A stretch of 64,000 nucleotides of DNA from assembly GCA_024235995.1 (NCBI GenBank), contig JACKLI010000001.1, forward strand, positions 3,286,001-3,350,000, read 5' to 3'. A model generated the notes under the pieces. That model ran no database searches, had not been told where the DNA came from, and saw only the letters and a list, made by a program, of their open reading frames with translations. Within the stretch, counting starts at the first letter, position 1, and every line of letters starts with the position of its first letter. Position numbers and translations under genes: made by a program. Positions 1 through 6,742 of the stretch are shown here, one piece after another. This stretch comes from Burkholderiaceae bacterium (GTDB lineage: Bacteria; Pseudomonadota; Gammaproteobacteria; Burkholderiales; Burkholderiaceae_C).

Positions 1-533
1 ACCGCCCGCCCGAGCTGTTCGAAGCCGCCTACCGCGCCGCGCGCCAGGCCGGCCTGAAGACCACCGCCCACGCCGGCGAATTCGGCATGCCCTGGACCAA
101 CGTGCAGACCGCCGTCGAGCTGCTCAAGGTCGATCGCATCGACCACGGCTACACGGTGGTGGACGCGCCCGACTTCGCCCGCCAGTGCGCCGACGCGGGC
201 ATCGTCTTCACCGTGGTGCCCACCAACTCGTACTACCTGCGCACGCTGGCGCCCGAGCGCTGGGCGCAGGACCACCCCATTCGCCGCATGCCCGGCCTGG
301 GCCTGCGCGTGCACCCCAATACCGACGACCCCACGCTGCACCACGTCACGCCCACCGGTGCCTGGCGCATGATGGCGCGCGACTTCGGCTTTGGGCTCGA
401 CAGCCTGCGCGCCTTCACCGACAACGGCCTGCAGGCGGCCTGGATCGACGCGGACACGCGCCGCGCCTGGCGGCGCGAGCACCTGGCCGAGTTCGATGCG
501 CTGCGCGCGCAGCTCGATCCCGCCAGCCCCTGA
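1..533 (+). CDS. add: Adenosine deaminase, C-terminal part (cut by window edge)
   Basis: The reading frame is already open at the left edge, so only the last ~177 residues are visible. Adenosine deaminases hydrolyse adenosine to inosine and ammonia in purine salvage. Family motifs are present in the right order: HAGE near nucleotide 68, which carries the substrate-contacting Glu; RIDHGY near 135; and HPNTDDP at 312, matching the family's SxNTDDP metal/substrate loop. The Ser to His change in that loop is seen in some adenosine/adenine deaminase-like proteins, so adenine deaminase activity cannot be excluded. The gene ends 37 bp before the binding-protein gene downstream. The family call is firm; the exact substrate is less so. 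Confidence 0.88.
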   Translation, partial: RPPELFEAAYRAARQAGLKTTAHAGEFGMPWTNVQTAVELLKVDRIDHGYTVVDAPDFARQCADAGIVFTVVPTNSYYLRTLAPERWAQDHPIRRMPGLGLRVHPNTDDPTLHHVTPTGAWRMMARDFGFGLDSLRAFTDNGLQAAWIDADTRRAWRREHLAEFDALRAQLDPASP

Positions 534-570
534 TTCAAGACCCACGGCCGACCCGGCCATCCAAGCCATC

Positions 571-1542
571 ATGAACAAACGTCTCTTCCTCGCCAGTACC
601 GCGCTGCTGGCTGCCCCCTGCGCCTTCGCCCAGGCGGCGTGGCCCACGGCCAAGCCCATCAGCATCATCGTCCCCTTTGGCGCCGGCGGCAGCGTGGACA
701 GCACGGCGCGCCTGCTGGCCGACAAGCTGGGCGAGCGCCTGAAGCAGTCCGTGGTGGTGGACAACGTCACCGGCGCCGGCGGCACCATCGGCCTGACCAA
801 GGGCACGCAGGCCGCGCCCGACGGCTACACCCTGGTGATGGGCGCCGACAGCCCGGTGGCCATCGCCCCCTATGCCAACCCCAAGGCCGTGCGCTACGAC
901 GTGGCACGCGACCTGGCGCCCATCGGCCTGGTCAACACCGCGCCCATGGTGCTGGTGGCGCGCAAGGACCTGCCGGCCAACAACCTGGCCGAGCTGGTGC
1001 AACTGGCCAAAAAGGAACCCGGCAAGCTCAGCTACGCCACCTCGGGCGTGGGCACCGTGCTGCACCTGGCCATGGAGCTGATCAAGCAGCAGGGCCAGTT
1101 CTTCGCCACCCACGTGCCCTATCGCGGCGGCGCGCAGATCGCCGCCGACGTGATCGGCGGCCAGGTGGACCTGGCCATGCTGGTCAGCGTCTCGGCCGCG
1201 CCCTTCGTGCAGAGTGGCAAGCTCAAGGCCATCGCCGTCACCGGCGCCAGGCGCCTGGACATCCTGCCCGGCGTGCCCACCGTGGCCGAGACGCCCGGCT
1301 TCAAGGGCTATGACGTGGTGGCCTGGACGGGGCTGTTTGCGCCCGCCAAGACACCGGCGCCCGTGGTCGAGCGCCTGAACCACGAGCTGAACGCCGTGCT
1401 GGCCCTGCCCGAGGTGCGCGCCACCTTGCAAAAGCAGGGCGCCATCGCCGGCAGCGGCAGCGCGGCCGACTTCGGCCGTTTCGTGAAGGCCGAGCAGCTG
1501 CGCTATGAAAAAGCCGTGAAGAGCGCCGGCATCAAGGAGTAG
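571..1542 (+). CDS. Tripartite tricarboxylate transporter-type (Bug/TctC) periplasmic binding protein
   Basis: This 323-residue protein starts with a Sec signal peptide (MNKRLFLASTALLAAPCAFA, cleavage expected after AFAQA). It continues with the Bug-family hallmarks: a PISIIVPFGAGGSVDSTAR stretch near residues 30-48, the VVVDNVTGAGGTIG ligand-loop segment, and a VPYRGGAQ segment near 190. Bug proteins capture carboxylates or amides in the periplasm. Burkholderiales carry many orphan copies without TctA/TctB permeases, and none is adjacent here. The start was chosen because a signal peptide begins exactly at 571; the frame is open upstream to 391. The ligand cannot be named. A 167-bp palindrome follows the stop. 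Confidence 0.9.
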   Translation: MNKRLFLASTALLAAPCAFAQAAWPTAKPISIIVPFGAGGSVDSTARLLADKLGERLKQSVVVDNVTGAGGTIGLTKGTQAAPDGYTLVMGADSPVAIAPYANPKAVRYDVARDLAPIGLVNTAPMVLVARKDLPANNLAELVQLAKKEPGKLSYATSGVGTVLHLAMELIKQQGQFFATHVPYRGGAQIAADVIGGQVDLAMLVSVSAAPFVQSGKLKAIAVTGARRLDILPGVPTVAETPGFKGYDVVAWTGLFAPAKTPAPVVERLNHELNAVLALPEVRATLQKQGAIAGSGSAADFGRFVKAEQLRYEKAVKSAGIKE

Positions 1543-1562
1543 CGCGCGCCGCCGCGGCGCGG

Positions 1563-1729
1563 CTCAGAAGGTGTGAATGAATCCGGCGTGCCCGAGCAGG
1601 CCGCCCAAACGCGGTCGATCAAGGCGCAAAGCGCAGCCATAGCTGGGGCTATGGCGAGCATTTGCAACGCAGAGCGAGCGCGTTTGGGCGGGATGAGCGG
1701 GCATGACGGATTTGTTCACACCTTCTCAG
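1563..1729. repeat. 167-bp imperfect palindrome between convergent genes
   Basis: The two ends (CTCAGAAGGTGTGAA at 1563 and its near-complement ending at 1729) begin inverted arms that remain complementary, with scattered mismatches, all the way to a central hairpin at 1637-1654 (CCATAGC-TGGG-GCTATGG). The geometric centre of the element coincides with the centre of that hairpin, so this is one continuous hairpin. It has no credible gene, and its right end contains the stop codon of the ZIP transporter gene. It could act as a two-way transcription stop or be a short mobile palindromic repeat (MITE-like). No target duplication is obvious. Confidence 0.8.
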
Positions 1730-2601
1730 TGCACGTGCTCCGGCCCCGCCAGGCCGACGGCGATCACCAGCCCCATGCCCACCAGCAGCCACAGGATCTG
1801 CGCCGCCGTCTGCCGCGCGTTCAGGCGCTTTTGCAGCTGCGGGATCAGGTCGGCCAACGCCACGTAGATGAAGCTGCTGGCCGCCAGCATCAGCAGATAA
1901 GGCAGCAGGCCGGCCAGGCCCTCGACCAGCGCCCAGCCCGCCAGCCCGCCCAGCGCGGTCACCGCGCCGGCCAGCGACACCTTGAGCAGGGCCGCGCGCC
2001 AGTCGCGCCGGCGGCCCTGGTGCAGCACCGCCAGGTCGCCCATGTGGTGCGGCACCTCGTGCACCAGCACCGCCAGCGTGGCGGCCCAGCCCAGCGTGCG
2101 GCTGGACAGGAAGGCCGAGGCGATCAGTACGCCGTCGCCGAAGCAGTGCACCGCGTCGCCCGTCAGCACGGCCCAGCCGCCGCCGGCCCGGGGCGCGGCG
2201 TGGCCGTGTCCGGCGTGGTGGGCGTGGTCGTGGCGATGGGCGCCGGCGTGCGCGTGCTCGTGGGGGTGCGCGTGCATCACGTCGGCGTCGACCATGGCCT
2301 CGTCCAGCGTGGGCAGGCTGGGGTGATGCTCATGGCCGTGGTGCCACAGCTCGGCCTTGTCGAGCAAAAAGAAAAACAGCAGGCCGGCCAGCAGCGTGGC
2401 CGACAGCACGTGCACCTCCACCCCGCTCTCCAGGCCCTCGGGCAGCAGCCGGATGAAGGCCGTGGCCAGCAGCGCGCCCGCCGCCAGGCTGAGCATGTGC
2501 TGGGTGTAGCGCGCCAGCACGCCGAACGACAGGGTGGCGGCGATCCACACGCTGCCCACGCCGGCGATCAGCGTGCCGATCAGGATTGCAATCAAATTCA
2601 T
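1726..2601 (-). CDS. ZIP-family divalent metal transporter
   Basis: This ~291-residue inner-membrane protein has about eight hydrophobic segments and a long histidine-rich cytoplasmic loop (runs such as HAHPHEHAHAGAHRHDHAHH) between TM3 and TM4, as expected for ZIP importers of zinc or other divalent metals. The metal-path motifs are clear: DAVHCFGDG in TM4 and HEVPHHMGD in TM5. The ATG at 2601 (MNLIAILIG) is preferred because it begins directly at the first membrane helix. An upstream ATG at 2637 would add 12 residues encoded by the dispersed repeat at 2592-2641. The gene is convergent with the Bug gene, and its stop lies in the 1563-1729 palindrome. The metal is not predictable. Confidence 0.88.
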   Translation of the reverse strand: MNLIAILIGTLIAGVGSVWIAATLSFGVLARYTQHMLSLAAGALLATAFIRLLPEGLESGVEVHVLSATLLAGLLFFFLLDKAELWHHGHEHHPSLPTLDEAMVDADVMHAHPHEHAHAGAHRHDHAHHAGHGHAAPRAGGGWAVLTGDAVHCFGDGVLIASAFLSSRTLGWAATLAVLVHEVPHHMGDLAVLHQGRRRDWRAALLKVSLAGAVTALGGLAGWALVEGLAGLLPYLLMLAASSFIYVALADLIPQLQKRLNARQTAAQILWLLVGMGLVIAVGLAGPEHVH

Positions 2602-2641
2602 AGCTACTCGCGCATGCTTGGCGGGGGCCAGAGGCATGAAA
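2592..2641 (+). repeat. Dispersed Comamonadaceae-type ~50-bp repeat, copy 1
   Basis: Read on the plus strand, it carries AATTCATAGCTACTCGCGC followed by GGGGCCAGAGGC, matching the core shared with copies at 12186, 13899 and 37452. It sits over the start of the ZIP gene and supplies one of its candidate start codons. Confidence 0.65.
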
Positions 2642-2645
2642 CATC

Positions 2646-2671
2646 AAAAAAAGCCGCCTCGCGGGCGGCTT
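2646..2671 (-). terminator. Rho-independent terminator of the dienelactone hydrolase gene
   Basis: On the minus strand, an AGCCGCC/GGCGGCT stem with a 4-base loop (2652-2670) is followed by seven T residues (plus-strand A-run 2646-2652). It lies 28 bp after the stop of the dienelactone hydrolase gene and just upstream of the ZIP gene, so it separates the two units. Confidence 0.85.
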
Positions 2672-2698
2672 GCTGGTGCAACCAGCGTACCCGGCCTG

Positions 2699-3610
2699 TC
2701 AAGCCACCCCGTGCGCCTTGAACCACGCCAGGGCGCGCTTCCAGCCGTCTTCGGCCGCTTCCTTGCGGTAGCTGGGCCGGTAGTCGGCATGAAAGGCGTG
2801 CGGCGCGTCCGGGTAGACCACGAACTCGCAGGCCTTGGCGGCGGCGTTGCCCTTGGCGCCGGCCTCGGCCAGGGCTTTTTTCATCGTATCAATCGTGTCA
2901 AGCGGAATGCCGGTGTCGGCGCCGCCGTACAGGCCCAGCACCGGCGCCTTCAGCTGCGCCGCGCCATCCAGCGGGTTGGTGGGCGCCAGCGGCGTGGGCT
3001 GGCCCACCAGGCGCCCGTACCAGGCCACGGCCGCCTTCAGCCGGGGGTTGTGCTCGGCATACAGCCACGCCTGGCGCCCGCCCCAGCAAAAACCGGTCAC
3101 GCCCAGCTTGTCGGTGTTGCCACCGTTGGCGCCGGCCCAGGCCACGGTGGCGTCCAGGTCGCCCATCACCTGCGCGTCGGGCACCTTGGCGATCACCTCG
3201 CTCATCAGCTTGGCCATCTCGCCGTAGCTTTGCGCGTCGCCCTGGCGCACGAACAGCTCGGGCGCGACCGCCAGGTAGCCCGCGTGCGCCAGGCGGCGCG
3301 CGACGTCGGCGATGTACTCGTGCACGCCGAAGATCTCGGACAGCACCAGCACCACCGGCAGCCCGGTCTTGCCGGCCGGCTGCGCCCGGAACGCCGGCAT
3401 CTTGAAGCCTGCCACGTCGATCGTCACCTCGCCCGTGGTCAGGCCGTCCGACGAGGTCTTGATGGCCGACTGCGCCAGCGCCGGCAGCGTGGCCGCGGCA
3501 TAGCCCACGCCCAGCGCCAGCCCCAGCGCCTGGCGGCGCGAGGGCGCGCCGCGATCGGCCGCCACATCCAGCAGCGCGCGGGTATCGGTCAGGTGATCGG
3601 TTTTCAGCAT
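2699..3610 (-). CDS. Exported dienelactone hydrolase family protein
   Basis: This 303-residue alpha/beta hydrolase has the dienelactone-hydrolase signature: Cys175 in GFCWGG as nucleophile, Asp232 in GGAD, His271 in PHAFH, and Glu92 in the SEIFG segment that positions the Cys. Residues 24-47 (SRRQALGLALGVGYAAATLPALAQ) look like a twin-arginine signal peptide ending in ALAQS, so the enzyme is probably periplasmic. Classical ClcD enzymes of chlorocatechol degradation are cytoplasmic, so a different substrate is likely. The gene is a single-gene unit with its own terminator, reading divergently from the tRNA-Thr gene. The substrate is unknown. Confidence 0.88.
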   Translation of the reverse strand: MLKTDHLTDTRALLDVAADRGAPSRRQALGLALGVGYAAATLPALAQSAIKTSSDGLTTGEVTIDVAGFKMPAFRAQPAGKTGLPVVLVLSEIFGVHEYIADVARRLAHAGYLAVAPELFVRQGDAQSYGEMAKLMSEVIAKVPDAQVMGDLDATVAWAGANGGNTDKLGVTGFCWGGRQAWLYAEHNPRLKAAVAWYGRLVGQPTPLAPTNPLDGAAQLKAPVLGLYGGADTGIPLDTIDTMKKALAEAGAKGNAAAKACEFVVYPDAPHAFHADYRPSYRKEAAEDGWKRALAWFKAHGVA

Positions 3611-3667
3611 GTTCGAGAGCCTCCTGGGCGGTGGGTGAAGGGGGGCAAAAACGGGCGAGTCGCCCGC

Positions 3668-3673
3668 TATAAT
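3668..3673 (+). promoter_or_regulatory. -10 box of the tRNA-Thr promoter
   Basis: A perfect TATAAT lies 20 bp before the first base of the tRNA, as expected for a strong stable-RNA promoter. The -35 region (around 3645-3650) is poor. Confidence 0.75.
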
Positions 3674-3692
3674 CGCAGACTTTACGAGAAAA

Positions 3693-3768
3693 GCCGGCTT
3701 AGCTCAGTTGGTAGAGCAACGCACTCGTAACGCGTAGGTCGCCAGTTCGATTCCGGCAGCCGGCACCA
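3693..3768 (+). tRNA. tRNA-Thr (anticodon CGU)
   Basis: This 76-nt cloverleaf has a perfect 7-bp acceptor stem (GCCGGCT/AGCCGGC), a D-stem GCTC/GAGC, an anticodon loop CTCGTAA (anticodon CGT in DNA), a TTCGATT T-loop and an encoded CCA end. Two stem pairs are A-C mismatches rather than Watson-Crick: positions 31-39 in the anticodon stem and 52-62 in the T-stem. A single T at each 3' position would restore pairing. The gene has its own promoter and terminator. It reads ACG codons, which tRNA-Thr(UGU) could also cover, so reduced function might be tolerated. Confidence 0.93.
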
Positions 3769-3803
3769 GTTCAAGGTCTCTTCGCCAGTCCAAGAACGCC
3801 CCG

Positions 3804-3838
3804 AAACCCGCATGCAGCCTCGCATCGCGGGTTTTTTG
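3804..3838 (+). terminator. Rho-independent terminator of tRNA-Thr
   Basis: The inverted arms AAACCCGC and GCGGGTTT flank a ~15-nt loop and are followed by a T-run at 3832-3837. It lies 36 bp after the tRNA. Confidence 0.8.
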
Positions 3839-3944
3839 TTGCCCGCGCCAGCCCCAGGCAGGCACGGCACCGCCGCCGGCCAGATCGACGTGCACGGCTG
3901 GGCTGGCAATTGATTGCTCTTTATTTGACAGGCAATCGTTTCAT

Positions 3945-4181
3945 TTGGAACGCCTGCAGGTGCTGGCTGCCCTGGCACGCGCGGGCCGTTGGGTGCAGAT
4001 GTATTACGGCTGGCGCCCCAATTTGCGCGATGAGGGCGACAACCACCTGATCGAGCTGGCCATTGCCGGCAATGCCCAGGCGGTGGTGACACACAACGTG
4101 CGCGACCTGACGCGCGGCGAGCTGACCTGGCCGCACTTGCGCATTCTGACCCCCGCCCAATTTCTGGAGGAACAGCCATGA
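3945..4181 (+). pseudogene. PIN-domain (VapC-like) toxin, C-terminal half only
   Basis: The 78 residues from a TTG codon match the C-terminal half of the 'PIN family putative toxin-antitoxin toxin' group (about 140 residues in full). The typical WRPNLRDEGDNHL motif (with the third acidic metal ligand), THNVRD, and the closing LRILTPAQFL are all present. The N-terminal strand with the first catalytic Asp (usually VxDTNV) is missing, and the 100 bp upstream hold no matching frame, so the RNase site is incomplete. The antitoxin gene follows with an ATGA overlap. I infer a toxin truncated by deletion next to the tRNA gene. Confidence 0.72.
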
Positions 4182-4411
4182 GCACACTGACGATTCGCCT
4201 GCCCGACGACACCGCGCAGCGCTTGAAGTATCTTGCGCAGACCCGGGGCCTAAGCATCAACAAGCTGATGGAAGAGCTCAGCGCCCAGGCCATTGCCGCC
4301 TTCGACGTGGAAACGCGATTTCGCACGCTGGCCGCGCGCGGCGATGCAAGGCAGGCACTGGCCATCCTGGATCGCCTCGACCAGCAAGACGCCAGCCGCG
4401 GCGCGCGCTGA
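4178..4411 (+). CDS. Ribbon-helix-helix / HicB-like antitoxin
   Basis: This 77-residue protein begins with an Arc/CopG-type ribbon-helix-helix (TLTIRLPDDTAQRLKYLA, then helix SINKLMEELSAQAIAAFD). These proteins bind their own operator as dimers and neutralise a partner toxin through the C-terminal tail. The order toxin-then-antitoxin with a 4-bp ATGA overlap is the reverse of most VapBC operons but usual for this PIN subgroup. The gene looks intact although its toxin partner is truncated, so it would be an orphan antitoxin. Its frame runs straight into the hsdR remnant after the stop. Confidence 0.75.
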   Translation: MSTLTIRLPDDTAQRLKYLAQTRGLSINKLMEELSAQAIAAFDVETRFRTLAARGDARQALAILDRLDQQDASRGAR

Positions 4412-4589
4412 ACCCTGAGCCACCTGAACCGGGCGTACAACGGCCCGTATGGGCTGAAAGGCATCACCTATGTGCTGAGCTTCGTCAACGATCCGGGCGA
4501 GGTGCTGACGCCCTTCCAGACCTAATACGACACGGCCGAGCTGGGCGGCGTGAACCAACCCGCACCTGATCCTGGAGCTGAAACGGTGA
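4412..4589 (+). pseudogene. Remnant of type I restriction subunit R (hsdR)
   Basis: Translation from 4412 gives LSHLNRAY... then KGITYVLSFVNDPGEVL, closely resembling the conserved HsdR segment whose usual form is roughly YVLDFVNDPxEVLxAFxxYY. The reading frame stops at 4523 (TAA), just before a conserved YDTAEL, which continues in the same frame. A one-base shift then yields HLILELKR before TGA at 4587, matching the following HsdR block (DPxLIxDL). Nothing else of hsdR, hsdM or hsdS is nearby. It is a ~180-bp degraded fragment with a stop and a frameshift. The identification rests on motif recall; a database search would settle it. Confidence 0.6.
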
Positions 4590-4675
4590 TGTCCATCGTC
4601 CGCGGGCGCACGGCGCCGAGGGTCGTTTGCGTCATCTCAGAACTCCCGGACAAGGGTTCCGCAACTCTCGCGTGG

Positions 4676-4689
4676 TTGATATGCATCAA
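4676..4689 (+). promoter_or_regulatory. Perfect FNR-type box upstream of the Crp/Fnr regulator
   Basis: TTGATATGCATCAA fits the canonical TTGAT-N4-ATCAA palindrome without mismatch. It lies 34 bp before the ATG at 4724, close to where an operator overlapping the promoter would be expected. The adjacent regulator has the ExxSR recognition helix that reads this half-site in FNR, suggesting autoregulation. Confidence 0.7.
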
Positions 4690-4723
4690 TGCCCCCGCCG
4701 TGGGCGAAAGGCACAGTGCGCCC

Positions 4724-5353
4724 ATGCTCACCGTTCCCCTGCCCGACCCGACCCACCAGGCCGTGCTGTTGCCGGCCGGCTCGGTGCTGCTGCACCGAGC
4801 CCGCCCCAACGACGCCATCTACCACATCGCCCGCGGCCGCCTGGCCATGGGCCTGCTGGGCCCCGACGGCCTGGCGCATCAGCTGGGCTGGATCGAAGGC
4901 CCGTGCTGGCTCGACCCCGGCAGCGCCGTGCTGGGACAAACCCCCTTGATGGACGTGGTGGCCGACACGCCGGTGGAGGCGCGCGCCGTGCCGCTGGCCG
5001 AGTTCTCGGCCGACCTGGGCACCCTGCCCGCGCCCACGCTGGCGCTGGTGCGCGACCTGGCCCAGGCGCATCGCCAGCAGGCCGAGCTGGCCGTCAGCCG
5101 GCTGGGCAAGGACGCCGAGGCGCGCTGCGCCGAATGGCTGCTGCGCCACGTCGAGTCCGCGCCCGACGCCTCGCCACAGCCGGCCGTGACGCTGCAGCAG
5201 CGCAAGCGCTCCATCGCCGCGCAACTGGGCATCGCGCCCGAGACCTTCTCGCGCGTGCTGCGCCAGCTGCGCGAGCGCGGGCTGATCGCCGGCCGCGGGC
5301 GCCAGCTGCGCCTGCTCAACGTGAACGGCCTGCGTTCGCTGGCCGGCGCGTAG
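4724..5353 (+). CDS. Crp/Fnr-family transcriptional regulator
   Basis: This 209-residue regulator has an N-terminal cyclic-nucleotide-binding-type beta-barrel (residues ~10-100), a dimerisation helix (~105-135) and a C-terminal winged helix. The recognition helix ETFSRVLRQL (173-182) has the ExxSR pattern of FNR/DNR proteins. No N-terminal cysteine cluster is present (only Cys61 and Cys135), so oxygen sensing through a [4Fe-4S] cluster as in FNR is unlikely; a heme/NO-sensing DNR/NNR-like or other ligand is possible. The ATG at 4724 was chosen because the family barrel begins there; the frame is open to 4550 but those residues come from the hsdR remnant. A perfect FNR box precedes it. Confidence 0.88.
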   Translation: MLTVPLPDPTHQAVLLPAGSVLLHRARPNDAIYHIARGRLAMGLLGPDGLAHQLGWIEGPCWLDPGSAVLGQTPLMDVVADTPVEARAVPLAEFSADLGTLPAPTLALVRDLAQAHRQQAELAVSRLGKDAEARCAEWLLRHVESAPDASPQPAVTLQQRKRSIAAQLGIAPETFSRVLRQLRERGLIAGRGRQLRLLNVNGLRSLAGA

Positions 5354-5381
5354 CCGCTCAAGCCGCCACGCTATCCCGCCG

Positions 5382-6512
5382 TCAGCGCAGGCGCCGCGGC
5401 GCAACCACCTGCGCGTCAACGCCGTGGCGCGCCAGTTCGTCAGGCAGTGGCGCGCCCATGACCAGGCTGGCTGCCAGCGCGCTGGCGCCGGCGGCGCTCT
5501 GGATGCCGTAGCCGCCCTGCCCGGCCAGCCAGAAGAAGCCCGCGCACGCGTCGTCGAAGCCGATCACGATCTCGCCGTCGGGCACGAAGCTGCGCAGCCC
5601 GGCCCAGGTGGCGGTGGGCCGCGCAATGCGCAGCGTGGTGGCCTCCTCGATGCGGTGGATGCCCAGCGCGATGTCCAGCTCCTCCGGCTGCACGTCGTGC
5701 GGCGCCACCGGGTCGGCGTTGGCCGGCGAGCCCAGCAACTGGCCCGCGTCGGGCTTGAAGTACCAGGCCTCGTCCACGTCGCCCACCATGGGCCAGCCCG
5801 ACACGTCGACGCCCGCCGGCGGGCGGAAGGTGAAGGCGCTGCGCCGGCAGGGCACCAGGCCGATCGGCGCGGCGCCGAACAGGGGCGCCAGCTCGTCGGC
5901 CCAGGCACCGGCGGCGTTGACCACCACGCGCGCCTGCACGCTCTGCCCGTCGGACAGCCGCACCCGCCAGCCGTCCGCGGCGCGCTCGGCTGACTGCGGC
6001 TGCGTGCCGGTCGACAGCTGCGCGCCGGCCTGGCGCGCGCCGCGCAAAAAGCCCTGCAGCAGCGCGTCGACGTCGATGTCGAAGCCGTTCTCGTCCAGCA
6101 GCGCACTTTCAAACAAATCGGCCCGCAGCCCGGGCGCCACCTGCGCGATCAGCTCCGAATTCAATAGCTTCAAGGCGGTGCCGCTGGCCGCCAGCTCGGC
6201 CTGCAGGCTCTCCAATGCGGCGCGCTGATCGGCGGTGGCCACGAACAAGGCGCTGCGCGGCGTGAGCAGGGGCACGTCGGCAAAACCGGCGGGCGGATGC
6301 AGATAGAAATCGCGGCTGGCGCGTGTGAGCGCGCGCACGCCGGGCGGCCCGTAGCTTTCCATAAACATCGCCGCCGAGCGGCCCGTGCTGTGCATGCCGG
6401 GCTGGGCCTCGCGCTCCAGCAGCCGCACGCGCTGGCCGCCGCGCGCCAGCCGCCAGGCCAGCGATGCGCCGGCCATGCCGGCACCGATGATGAGCACGTC
6501 CGCGTCTTGCAT
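5382..6512 (-). CDS. FAD-dependent oxidoreductase of the DAO/glycine oxidase type
   Basis: This 376-residue protein begins with a dinucleotide-binding fold (IIGAGMAGASLAWRLARGG at residues 8-26, then the acidic LLERE at the end of strand 2). It ends with the family's C-terminal FAD motif (AGQGGYGIQSAAG). A MHSTGRSAAMF segment at ~40-50 also fits D-amino-acid-oxidase-like enzymes that oxidise C-N or C-O bonds of amino or hydroxy acids. The substrate is unknown. It is convergent with the Crp/Fnr gene and divergent from the Liv importer operon. A weak copy of the dispersed repeat (AATTCAATAGCTT, near 6160) lies inside the coding region. Confidence 0.85.
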   Translation of the reverse strand: MQDADVLIIGAGMAGASLAWRLARGGQRVRLLEREAQPGMHSTGRSAAMFMESYGPPGVRALTRASRDFYLHPPAGFADVPLLTPRSALFVATADQRAALESLQAELAASGTALKLLNSELIAQVAPGLRADLFESALLDENGFDIDVDALLQGFLRGARQAGAQLSTGTQPQSAERAADGWRVRLSDGQSVQARVVVNAAGAWADELAPLFGAAPIGLVPCRRSAFTFRPPAGVDVSGWPMVGDVDEAWYFKPDAGQLLGSPANADPVAPHDVQPEELDIALGIHRIEEATTLRIARPTATWAGLRSFVPDGEIVIGFDDACAGFFWLAGQGGYGIQSAAGASALAASLVMGAPLPDELARHGVDAQVVAPRRLR

Positions 6513-6742
6513 GGCGGCATTCTTTCATACGGCCCGCACCAGCTGGCCAGCCGGCCTGCAAAGCCGGCCAATGCGATGTACAGTGTTTTTGCCCGGCGGC
6601 CGGATCGTCAACACCAGATGACTTTCCCCGCTGTTTTTCGGATTGCCATCCGGTGCTGGGCAAATGCCTCGATGCCTTCACCCATTCGGGACAGGTCCGT
6701 TGCCGCCGTTTGTGGCGAGTTGACCTTGTGGAGGTTTTCGAG

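Noticed and set aside
4523..4531. TAATACGAC, the first nine bases of a T7 promoter
   Set aside because: The match ends there (ACGG instead of TCACTATAG). It falls inside the hsdR remnant, where TAA is the in-frame stop and TACGAC encodes the conserved Tyr-Asp.
3750..4723. attL/attR duplication of the tRNA-Thr 3' end marking an integrated island
   Set aside because: I could not find a second copy of the tRNA 3' sequence downstream within the window, and no integrase gene is present. Only decayed island genes support past integration.
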